Shown: one piece after another, positions 48,818-56,718 of the stretch | Position numbering within the stretch: position 1 is the first letter of the stretch | Layout: each line of letters begins with the position of its first letter | NCBI GenBank assembly: GCA_964391865.1 | Contig: CAYMNQ010000001.1 | Span: 434,001 to 498,000 of the forward strand | Reading direction: 5' to 3' | Origin: DASZQL01 sp964391865 | Lineage (GTDB): Bacteria; Planctomycetota; Phycisphaerae; Phycisphaerales; UBA1924 | Length of the DNA: 64,000 nucleotides | Program-made: the position numbers and the translations under genes | The notes under the pieces: generated by a model | Database searches by the model: none | What the model was told of the DNA's origin: nothing | The model's input: the letters and a program-made list of their open reading frames with translations, nothing else

Positions 48818-51800
48818 ATGCGGCATTCTCTCAAGACACGAGTTCTCATCGCTCCCACGCTCGTGGTGGGCGCCGGGCTTCTTCTGAACGCCTCGAGCGC
48901 GAACGCTCAGGTGTACGCCATGTCGGTTGACGGGAAGGTCACCGAGGTTTCAGGCAAGAACGCGCCACAACCCATCCCGCCCGCGCCGACGGCGCGGTAC
49001 ACCACGCCGCCGATGGGACAGACGTGGTCGATGACGGCGGGCTCGCCCCCGCCGCCGCTGCGTTACAGCTTCGTGCCCGATGGCACTTCGGTGCCGAGCC
49101 TTGCCGGCTGCAACATTCCGGTGGATGCCGGCGCGAGCAATCTGTACGAGACGCTGGGGGCACGATTCCCCTCCGATCCGCTCGACCCCAATATGGGCTG
49201 GATTCGGCTCTTTGAGATCGTGCTCAACAACGCGGAGCGCGGCACGGAGCCGCCGATCCCGGACTCCGATCCGACGACGGACCCCTTCCCGAATTCGCGT
49301 GGCTGGAACGCGGTGAGCGGTGCAAAGGTTTCACGGATCGAGGCCGACCCGCCGGCGGCACCGGCGCCGAACCCGTTCCCCGGGTCGGAGCAGGATTCAC
49401 CGACCGTCGCGATCGGCACCGGAGATTTCAGCGAGGCTCTCAGTATCGGCCACTTCCGCATCTCGATGCGCCCCGCGCCCGCCGACCCCCAAACGCTGGT
49501 GTGGGTCATCCCGCCCGGTGCGGGCGCCTGCCTGGGCGGTACGGCGATCGAGGGCGACATCATCATCAACTCCGTGCCGTTCCTTCCGATGACGCAAGGC
49601 GGACTTTCGGATCCTGACGCCATCATCAACTTGGAGCGCATTGCCGCCTTCGCATTCGGCCGCGCACTCGGGCTTGAATTGACATGCGTTTCATCGTTCG
49701 CGGGGGGAGCGGGCGGCGCCGTCATGGAGCCCGCGCAACGGGCTTCCAGCGCGCAGTTGGGGCTCGCCTTCCGCCGTCCGCAAATGGACGATCGGCGCGC
49801 CATCCAGCGGCTGTACGGGGATCTGTTCGAGCCGAACGACATACGCGCTGGTTCGACTTCGCTGAACAGCTTCCTCATCAGCCCGGGGGCCGATGGGACG
49901 GTCGCTCGGCAGTTCAACTTCCTGAGCCTCGACGCAAATACCGATGTCGACTACTACGAGGTGTTTGTCCCGCAGAGCGACATCCCGCAGCAGATCGAGA
50001 TCGTCGTGCGTCAGGAGATCGCGGCCGGCGTTGAGGACGAAACGGGGTTCGGGTATCAGTTCGCGCCGCTCCCCATGTCGGGTATTTGCCCCGCCACGGG
50101 CGCCGCGATCGACACGCGGCTGATTCAGAACATACAGGTTTCGATCGAAGATCAGGACGGCAATCCCGTTCCCGTCTCGTACCCCTGTATGGCGGACCCG
50201 TTGGTCCCCGATATCGGCCCGGTGAACTGCGGCACGCCCTCCACCGACCCGATGTCGTTCGGCGGCTTCGAGGAGACCTTGACGCTTGACGTACCGGCGA
50301 ACGACGCCTCGTACTTTATCCGTGTCTCTTCGAGCACCGGCACGAACGATGTTCAGCCGTATCTCATGCAGGTCACGTTGAGCACGTCGTCAGACGCGAT
50401 GGCTGAGCCGGTCGAGCCCATTCTCCGCGACATCGGCATCGGCGAATTCTGGGACCGCGGAATTTTCGGGTTCCCCGCCAACTACTTCAACCTCGAAGGG
50501 GCGTGGCCCACGCAGAATCACACGGTGTTCAACACCGCGGGCCGGCCCGCGCAGATCTATTTCGAGTGGAACGGCGTCAACGCCAACGTGCCCCGAACGT
50601 CATCGGCGGCCCGCGAGCGCGCGATCCACCCGACGCAGGTCACGGGCATCGCCACCGGCGCTGAGTTCGGCTCGTTCCGCGGTGTGGCCGATCAGGCGCA
50701 GATCGTCGCCGGCAGCGTTGCCGCGTCCTACGGCTTCGGCTCCGGCTTCATCCCCTCGCTTGAAGCGATCTATTTCAATCTCTTCGGCTCGGTCGATCCT
50801 GAGATTTTCGGGCCGCGTGGTCTGACGACCCGAGCCACCGTCATCAACAACTCGTTCGGCTCGCTCTCAGACCCGATCGGTGAATCAAAGACCGCCATCG
50901 CGTACGACGCGGCGGCGTTCATGCTCGATCTGCCTCTTGTGTGCGCCGCGGGCAACTCGGGGGACCTTGACAATACGGCGGCGTGCATGGGCCCGGGCGG
51001 CGATGTCCCGGGCGGCACGTTCGTCGGCTCTCGCACAGTCTCGCTCCCCGCCTCGGCGTGGAACGTCATCACGGTCGGTGCGGTCGCCTCCGACGTGATT
51101 AACCAGCCCGACGACATGGACCCGATGCCCGACCCGGACACGTTCAGACCGCCCAACCTCGCGGTCACGTCATTTTCAAGCCGCGGCCCGATCGACTCCT
51201 TCAACTACGATGACAACACCGTGACCACCAATTCTCGCTCGGGCATCCACCTCTTGGCCCCGGGCGTGGGTGTCCTATCCCTTCCTCCGTCGATCGGTGA
51301 ACGCGATTGCCCCGCCCCGCAGTACGGCGTGATCTCGCGTCTCAACCTGCCGAGTTTGGATTTAGCAGACCCGGATAACGACGTCCTGTTCGAGCCGGTC
51401 CAGGGCACCAGCTTTGCCGCGCCGATCGTCTCCGGTGCGATCTGCCTCTTGGCCGAAGGCGCGATCCGCAACATCCCCGAGCTCTCGCGCGACCCGCTGG
51501 TGTTCAAGACGGTTCTGATCAACAGCGCGGTCAAGCAGCCCGGATGGTCCAACAACGGCAATCCCGCAAATCCTCAGGATCTCCGCGACGGTCGCCCGAA
51601 CAACGAGCTCATCATCCGTGCCCAAACGACGCAGCAACCCCTTGACTTCGCGCAGGGCGCCGGCGCGCTGGACCTTGCGCGCGCGTACGAACAGTATCTT
51701 CTCAACCCGCTCGTCGTGGATGAGCTCACCGGCGAACTGCTCGACGGCTCGATCGATTTCCCAGCCGGCGCGACGAAGGACGTCGCTCTCACCAACCCGC

Positions 51801-52834
51801 TCCAGAACGCCGTCCGCGAGATCCCCCCGCCCTTTGACGATCCGTTCCCGGGCCTGCCCGCGACGGCCCCGCCGGTTGAATTCCCCGGCGGCGGCGGGCT
51901 CGACCTCGCGAATCTCACCGATCTGTCCCCCGCCGCGATGGAAGTGGCGGCGAAGATCATGACCGCCCGCGCCATCGCCGGCCCCGACGACTACATGTAC
52001 ACACACCCCGACTTCGACGACCGGAACCCGCGACGGATCAGCAACCCGAGCGTGCCCTTCACACCCAGCGAACCGCGAGCCCCCACCGAGGGGCCGAGCG
52101 ACTTCACTCCGCCCGGTGGTGGTGGTGTGATCACTCCCTTCTTCCCAATCCAGCGCATCGAGGGCGCGATCCCGGTCGAGCGCATCGGCTGGGACCACGC
52201 GCGCATCGGGCAGCGCCGAGTCAGCAACCCGCCCGCGGGCCTTGACGACGGGCCGGTCGGTCACATCGACTATGTCATCGGGCCCGTGTTCCGCGGCGAG
52301 ATCTTCACGGCGACGCTCACTTGGAACCGCGACACGATCGTCGAACTCCCGAATCTGACCAACCTTGCCAACCCGGGCATCGACCGGCTGCGCTACATCG
52401 AGCTCGAAGATCTCGATCTTCAGATCTTCCAGACCGATCCGAACGGCGACACCCCCTTTACCCAGCCCGCCGAGGCCGAGTCAAATTCACGCTTCAGCAA
52501 CGTCGAGCACATCGTCCGCACGATCAACTTGTCGGACTGCGAATTCGGAACGTTCATTCTCATGCGCGTCCGCTGGGACTCGAAGATCTACGACCCCTTC
52601 GACGCCGGCCGCGATGCCGATGTTGAATACGCCGTCTCATGGCGAGTGGAGCCGAACCCGAATCCGGAGTTGGATCCGTGCCTCGACTTCGGTCTCCAAA
52701 CCCTCGCGGGAATCATCCAGGGTTTCAACAGCCATGTCGGCCAGCCGCACTACACTCGTCGCTATGACCTGACCTCCGACGCGAAGATTGACATCACCGA
52801 CCTGGGCTACTTGGTCGCGAACTGGCGCGACTGA
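48818..52834 (+). CDS. Large secreted subtilisin-like (S8) protein with dockerin-like end
   Basis: This 1338-residue protein starts at ATG 48818 with AGGAGG 9 nt before it. The signal peptide is IAPTLVVGAGLLLNASSANA. The N-terminal third is a beta-rich region with pre-peptidase-like parts. The S8 domain has His604 in HPTQVTGIATG, Asn in INNSFG and AAGNSG, and Ser865 in GTSFAAPIVSG. The usual catalytic Asp strand (V-I-D-T-G) reads IYFEWNGV, so Asp is missing and proteolysis is doubtful. The C-terminus DLTSDAKIDITDLGYLVANW is a half dockerin-like calcium loop. It probably acts outside the cell or on the envelope. It looks chromosomal, and a terminator follows. Confidence 0.85.
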   Translation: MRHSLKTRVLIAPTLVVGAGLLLNASSANAQVYAMSVDGKVTEVSGKNAPQPIPPAPTARYTTPPMGQTWSMTAGSPPPPLRYSFVPDGTSVPSLAGCNIPVDAGASNLYETLGARFPSDPLDPNMGWIRLFEIVLNNAERGTEPPIPDSDPTTDPFPNSRGWNAVSGAKVSRIEADPPAAPAPNPFPGSEQDSPTVAIGTGDFSEALSIGHFRISMRPAPADPQTLVWVIPPGAGACLGGTAIEGDIIINSVPFLPMTQGGLSDPDAIINLERIAAFAFGRALGLELTCVSSFAGGAGGAVMEPAQRASSAQLGLAFRRPQMDDRRAIQRLYGDLFEPNDIRAGSTSLNSFLISPGADGTVARQFNFLSLDANTDVDYYEVFVPQSDIPQQIEIVVRQEIAAGVEDETGFGYQFAPLPMSGICPATGAAIDTRLIQNIQVSIEDQDGNPVPVSYPCMADPLVPDIGPVNCGTPSTDPMSFGGFEETLTLDVPANDASYFIRVSSSTGTNDVQPYLMQVTLSTSSDAMAEPVEPILRDIGIGEFWDRGIFGFPANYFNLEGAWPTQNHTVFNTAGRPAQIYFEWNGVNANVPRTSSAARERAIHPTQVTGIATGAEFGSFRGVADQAQIVAGSVAASYGFGSGFIPSLEAIYFNLFGSVDPEIFGPRGLTTRATVINNSFGSLSDPIGESKTAIAYDAAAFMLDLPLVCAAGNSGDLDNTAACMGPGGDVPGGTFVGSRTVSLPASAWNVITVGAVASDVINQPDDMDPMPDPDTFRPPNLAVTSFSSRGPIDSFNYDDNTVTTNSRSGIHLLAPGVGVLSLPPSIGERDCPAPQYGVISRLNLPSLDLADPDNDVLFEPVQGTSFAAPIVSGAICLLAEGAIRNIPELSRDPLVFKTVLINSAVKQPGWSNNGNPANPQDLRDGRPNNELIIRAQTTQQPLDFAQGAGALDLARAYEQYLLNPLVVDELTGELLDGSIDFPAGATKDVALTNPLQNAVREIPPPFDDPFPGLPATAPPVEFPGGGGLDLANLTDLSPAAMEVAAKIMTARAIAGPDDYMYTHPDFDDRNPRRISNPSVPFTPSEPRAPTEGPSDFTPPGGGGVITPFFPIQRIEGAIPVERIGWDHARIGQRRVSNPPAGLDDGPVGHIDYVIGPVFRGEIFTATLTWNRDTIVELPNLTNLANPGIDRLRYIELEDLDLQIFQTDPNGDTPFTQPAEAESNSRFSNVEHIVRTINLSDCEFGTFILMRVRWDSKIYDPFDAGRDADVEYAVSWRVEPNPNPELDPCLDFGLQTLAGIIQGFNSHVGQPHYTRRYDLTSDAKIDITDLGYLVANWRD

Positions 52835-52864
52835 GATCATCCGGCGGTGACTCCGACTCCCACG

Positions 52865-52897
52865 CCGCCCCGCCTCTCGCGGGGCGGTTTTCTTTTT
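52865..52897 (+). terminator. Intrinsic terminator after the subtilase-like gene
   Basis: CCGCCCCGC (52865-52873) and GCGGGGCGG (52879-52887) form a 9-bp stem with CTCTC loop, followed by TTTTCTTTTT. This is a textbook Rho-independent terminator, 30 bp past the stop. Confidence 0.9.
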
Positions 52898-53121
52898 GCC
52901 GAATGAGCCGCCCGGGAGCACGCTCGATCGAAGCATCGAGTGGCACGGCGGTTCTGATCAGCAATATCAACGAAGACTTCAGGGACACCGGTGACGCGTT
53001 GACGCCGCCGGCCGTCACGGCGCGGCTGGCCCGCGGCACACCTCGCCCGGCGACTCGCCGAGCAACGTCCGCGGCGGCCCGATCAGGATCTCGCATTGAC
53101 CGCTGTCGCGTGATGCGTTGC

Positions 53122-54069
53122 TCAGCGTTCGCTCGCCGCGTCCAGATTAACCATCTCGAACGGCCCGTACGCCTCCACCAACGTGTCGAGTTCAAAGTTC
53201 TCCGGCGCTAATCGCCCCTTCTTCGCGCCCTGATTCACCAGCCCGTCGTTCATCGATTCGAGGGTGAACTTGATCACCGAGCTCGTCGGGATATGTTCCA
53301 CGCGCACCAGAGCCGGCATCATCGGGTACGCGCCGGCGAATGTGTGGGTCTCGACGCCAAGGTAGTTGTCCAGCCGCGCCGTGGTCGTCAGCTTCCGTGT
53401 CGCGCGATCGACGATCGAGACCACGCGCGGGCGGAGTGTCTTCGCGTCGAGCAGATAGCGGAACGTCTGCCCGACGCGCTCGAGGTCGAACTGGATCACG
53501 TCCACGCCGCCGTCGAGCGCCATGATCGGCTTCGGCGGCCCCCCACCACTGCCGCGCGCCTCGCGCCCCGTCGGCAGCGGCGACACGCCGATCAGCGAGA
53601 TCAAGTCCAGCGGAGCGCACGGCAACCCCAGCGCACGCAGCTTCGCGGGCGTCAGTTGGTCGTGCCGACCGACGCTCGCCGTCTTCGCCTGCTTCGGCTC
53701 CAGCACCCAGTACCGCTCCGCGTCGCAGCCCATCCACACGAACGTCTCGCCCGCCTTGCCCACGCTCAGCGCCAGCTTCGACGGCTGCACCACCTGAAAA
53801 AACCCGTCGCCCTGCTCGTAGCGCTTCCCGCCCTCGCGGTCGATGAACTCGATCGACACCACCGCTCGCGACCAAAGGCGCCCAAGACGCTCCGCCCGCT
53901 CGTTGTACCGCCGTGCGATCTCGTCGTAGCTCATCGCCGTCGCCACGCCCGTATCACTTGTTGTCGTCGTCGCGCTCGGCCCGTCCGTGCGGCACGCGCC
54001 CAGCCCGAGCGGCAGCATCGCCGCCGACGACGCGAGCAGCACCCGCACGCCCAGCCGCCGCGCGGTCAT
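53122..54069 (-). CDS. Lipoprotein of unknown function (LolA-like size and position)
   Basis: This 315-residue protein has a signal and lipobox LPLGLGAC near residue 26. The mature part begins with a helix (SYDEIARRYNERAERLGRLWSRAVVSIEF), followed by strands such as GDGFFQVVQPSKLALSVGK and ERYWVLEPKQAKTASVGRHD. It reads like an outer-membrane lipoprotein-carrier or sigma-E RseB-like fold, which I infer only from the alternating strand pattern. Its ATG overlaps the stop of the next upstream gene (54066-54069), forming a two-gene operon. Confidence 0.65.
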   Translation of the reverse strand: MTARRLGVRVLLASSAAMLPLGLGACRTDGPSATTTTSDTGVATAMSYDEIARRYNERAERLGRLWSRAVVSIEFIDREGGKRYEQGDGFFQVVQPSKLALSVGKAGETFVWMGCDAERYWVLEPKQAKTASVGRHDQLTPAKLRALGLPCAPLDLISLIGVSPLPTGREARGSGGGPPKPIMALDGGVDVIQFDLERVGQTFRYLLDAKTLRPRVVSIVDRATRKLTTTARLDNYLGVETHTFAGAYPMMPALVRVEHIPTSSVIKFTLESMNDGLVNQGAKKGRLAPENFELDTLVEAYGPFEMVNLDAASER

Positions 54070-54593
54070 GCGTCCGCCCTGATGAGCGACGACACCTGCT
54101 CCGTCACATCCGCGATGGTCGCCGCGTCGAGCCCCGGGTCGATCACCTCGATGGGCTTCTCTTCGGGCGCGGCGGACTTCGCCCGTACCAGCATCACCGG
54201 CGGCCGGTCCTTCCCCGCGCTCCGCCGACCGACATCGACCAACAGACGTTTGCGCGTCAGGATCAACGCGAGCACGAAGCGGAACGCACGCCGCTTCGCG
54301 TCATCCGCGCCATCGAGCTGCTCGAACAGATTGACCAGCGATTCGTCGTCGATGAGTTGCCGAGCCTTCGCCCCCGGCTCGGGCACCACGGCGCGCCAGA
54401 ACGCGAATACCAACGCCGGTCGCGAGCGCTCCCACGCCTCCATCGAATAGTCTCGGCGCTCCAGCGCCTCCGACTCCGTCGATTCAAACAACGCGGCGAT
54501 GAACGGCTCGTTCGGCGCCAGCACGCGCCCGCTCGCGGCGCACTGCGACGTCATCCGGCCGAACTCATACGGGGCAGTCGTCATCCGTGACAT
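54066..54593 (-). CDS. Conserved hypothetical protein
   Basis: This 175-residue protein starts at ATG 54593. Near the N-terminus, MTSQCAASGRVLAPNEPFIAALFE resembles the Cys-containing start of short planctomycete proteins that process small-subunit-like tags. YSMEAWERSRPALVFAFWRAVVP and LDGADDAKRRAFRFVLALILTRKRLL follow. No signal peptide is present, so it is cytoplasmic. The function is unknown. It is co-translated with the lipoprotein gene through ATGA overlap. Confidence 0.7.
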   Translation of the reverse strand: MSRMTTAPYEFGRMTSQCAASGRVLAPNEPFIAALFESTESEALERRDYSMEAWERSRPALVFAFWRAVVPEPGAKARQLIDDESLVNLFEQLDGADDAKRRAFRFVLALILTRKRLLVDVGRRSAGKDRPPVMLVRAKSAAPEEKPIEVIDPGLDAATIADVTEQVSSLIRADA

Positions 54594-54702
54594 GCCGGGA
54601 GTGTAGCCGGGATGGGCGTGGGGCTTGAGGCTTGGGGTCGGAAGGGCGGAGGGCGGAGGGCAGATGCATTCATCTGCCGGGCGACGGCTACTCCAGTCCT
54701 GC

Positions 54703-54963
54703 TCACGACGCCTCAAAGAACCGCCGCGATGTGCCGCCCGTGCCCACTCGAGCGCCGACCTCCGCACCGCACCGCGGGCAGTGCCCCTTGTAGCGTGTGC
54801 CCAGTTCATTCTTGTACATCCGCCCGTAGACGTGACAGCACTTGAACCACACGCCGAGCCAATTCCGCGCGCCGGGCATCGGCTCGCCCGCATTCCCCGC
54901 CGCGCGCACTTGCTCCGCGCTCCTCAAGCCGGCAATGTCCACGATGTCACGGGGATCACGCAC
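54703..54963 (-). CDS. Small zinc-finger-like protein
   Basis: This 86-residue frame from GTG 54963 has FKCCHVYGRMYKN and GHCPRCGAEV, four Cys arranged like a zinc ribbon. It lies 33 bp downstream of the cyclodeaminase gene on the same strand. Such short Cys-ribbon proteins are common in planctomycetes. No function is known to me. The start is uncertain because no strong ribosome site precedes the GTG. Confidence 0.6.
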   Translation of the reverse strand: MRDPRDIVDIAGLRSAEQVRAAGNAGEPMPGARNWLGVWFKCCHVYGRMYKNELGTRYKGHCPRCGAEVGARVGTGGTSRRFFEAS

Positions 54964-54996
54964 GATCTCAATATCGACCGCACGCCGCCCGAACTT

Positions 54997-55605
54997 TCAT
55001 GCCCGGCAGGCGGCCTCCACCCGCCGCGCCCCCTCGACCGACCCCGCGAGCAGCCGGTCCGATTCCTGTTTCAGCCGCGAACGCTCCCCCGCCTCGACCT
55101 GCGGCAGGTTGATCTCGATATTCCACACCGCCGACCGGGCGGCGGCCTCGGCCAGCACCGCCGCGATCCCCAGATCGCTCCGCAGATTCCGGTTCGTGAT
55201 CGGCGCGAGCCGCTCGCACAACTCAACGAGCGCCGACGCGCGGCGCAGAATCTCCATCGGCACCAGCGACGCCGCCAGCGACGCCGACGCCAGTCTTGCC
55301 GCCCGGTCCGTCGCGTCCTTCGGCACTTTGAACGCCTCGTTCAGCACCGTGTACGCGCGGGCGTCTTCATCCGCCAGCCGCCCGAACTCGGCGCGCTCTC
55401 GCGCGAGCGCGTCGAGCGCCGATCGCAACGCCTCGTCGTGCGCCGCGAGGTCCTTCCGCCCGATCGAGTAGTTCACCACCATCGCCGCCAGCGCGGCGGC
55501 GAGTTGCCCCGTCATCGCCGCCACCGCCCCACCACCGGGCGTGGGCGTCTTCGCGGCAATGGTGTCGAGCAGGGCTTCGTAACTCAACGATGGCGCGTCG
55601 CTCAT
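54997..55605 (-). CDS. Cyclodeaminase/cyclohydrolase family protein
   Basis: This 202-residue all-helical protein matches the FTCD C-terminal domain / methenyltetrahydrofolate cyclohydrolase family. TPTPGGGAVAAMTGQLAAALAAMVVN near the N-terminus is the signature Gly-rich loop and first helix. LADEDARAYTVLNEAFKVP carries the conserved Asp/Tyr region, and ITNRNLRSDLGIAAVLAEAA follows. It would act on formimino- or methenyl-tetrahydrofolate in one-carbon metabolism. ATG 55605 is the natural start. Confidence 0.9.
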   Translation of the reverse strand: MSDAPSLSYEALLDTIAAKTPTPGGGAVAAMTGQLAAALAAMVVNYSIGRKDLAAHDEALRSALDALARERAEFGRLADEDARAYTVLNEAFKVPKDATDRAARLASASLAASLVPMEILRRASALVELCERLAPITNRNLRSDLGIAAVLAEAAARSAVWNIEINLPQVEAGERSRLKQESDRLLAGSVEGARRVEAACRA

Positions 55606-55637
55606 GTCGGCGGCATGCTAACGCGCCGCTCGACGAC

Positions 55638-56459
55638 TCAAGGATCGGTGACCACCCCAAACTGCACCAACCAATCCTCCCGCGGCAAAAACGTATACCG
55701 AGTCGTCGTCTGCACCTGCCCCGCCTCCACCGCCAGCGCGATGTCCACATGCATGTCCGCGAACAACAGGTTCGCGCGCACTTCCCCGCCGTGCCAGCGC
55801 TGACCGCGATCGCCGCCGTCGTCGTAGTTGTAGATCGGCTGATCGCCCAGCACCCACACCTTGCTCGGATTCACGACCCTCGGCATCTTGCCGCCCTGCT
55901 CCGGGATCAGCGTCGGGTACGGCTCGTCGCTCGGATCGGTATCGAGCGCGTGGTCGTTCAGGTTGTAGCTCGTGCCTAGCAGGTCGTACATCGACAACTG
56001 CTCCAAGCCGCTGCCCTCCAGAAACGGCAGCCGCGCGCCCGAGTCCGATGGGTCGCGGAACAGGTCGACCTGGAAGTTCTCCGACCCCGGCGCATCGTCG
56101 CGCGGGATGTCCTGTTCGCTGACGTACTTCGTCAGCGGACGACGTTGCGCGCCGATCTGATCGATCCCGAAGAAGGGCAGCTTCCCCCGCTTCCCGCCGA
56201 AGAGAGAGCCGATGTTGTCGCCGGTCGTTCCCTTGCTCGGCACGCCCGTGCTATCCACGCGGAACTGCGGCAACTGCTCGTTGGTATCCGCGATGTACTG
56301 CGTCAGCCCGAGCGCCAGCTGGTGCAGGTTTGAGCCGCACGCCGTCGTCCGCGCCGAGTCGCGCGCTTTCCCCAGCGCCGGCAGGAGAATGCCGAGCAGA
56401 ATCGCCAGCACCGCGACCACGACCAGCAGTTCGATCAGCGTGAATGCCCGGCGGTTCAT
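55638..56459 (-). CDS. Type II secretion pseudopilin-like protein (prepilin N-terminus)
   Basis: This 273-residue protein starts at ATG 56459, with AAAGG 6 nt upstream. MNRRAFTLIELLVVVAVLA is the class III prepilin/pseudopilin signal, cleaved before Phe with Glu5. The C-terminal domain has the planctomycete H-x9-DG-type features (LLFADMHVDIAL), as in the DUF1559-like prepilin proteins. It would be assembled by a type II secretion or pilus machine in the inner membrane. Another ATG 6 nt earlier (56465) leaves no spacing to the Shine-Dalgarno. Confidence 0.88.
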   Translation of the reverse strand: MNRRAFTLIELLVVVAVLAILLGILLPALGKARDSARTTACGSNLHQLALGLTQYIADTNEQLPQFRVDSTGVPSKGTTGDNIGSLFGGKRGKLPFFGIDQIGAQRRPLTKYVSEQDIPRDDAPGSENFQVDLFRDPSDSGARLPFLEGSGLEQLSMYDLLGTSYNLNDHALDTDPSDEPYPTLIPEQGGKMPRVVNPSKVWVLGDQPIYNYDDGGDRGQRWHGGEVRANLLFADMHVDIALAVEAGQVQTTTRYTFLPREDWLVQFGVVTDP

Positions 56460-56579
56460 GCCCATCCTTTCCACCGATTCCCCAAACAATTACCCGCTCA
56501 GCATCGGAATTCTTCACCCGATCGGCAATTTTCGGACCCCGGATCGACATTCCCATTTCGATCGGGCCGAAACCGGGGT

Positions 56580-56632
56580 TAGAGTTGAGCGTCGCCGTCG
56601 GCCGTGTCCAACCCGCAGCACGCGGGGTCCGG
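56580..56632 (+). promoter_or_regulatory. Conserved promoter-leader before metalloprotease 1
   Basis: TAGAGT (56580-56585) followed by GGCCGTGTCCAACC (56600-56613) and GGGTCCGG (56625-56632) closely matches 59850-59908 before the paralogous gene. Both leaders also share a GGTTCATTCACA-type block at the start codon. Common regulation, or a shared RNA element, is inferred. Confidence 0.5.
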
Positions 56633-56718
56633 GGGGCCGGCGGAAGTCAAGGGTCTCCCGGCGTCCGCAGCGGCGTGTCCACCGCCCGGCCCGGCACATC
56701 GATTGGGGTTCATTCACA

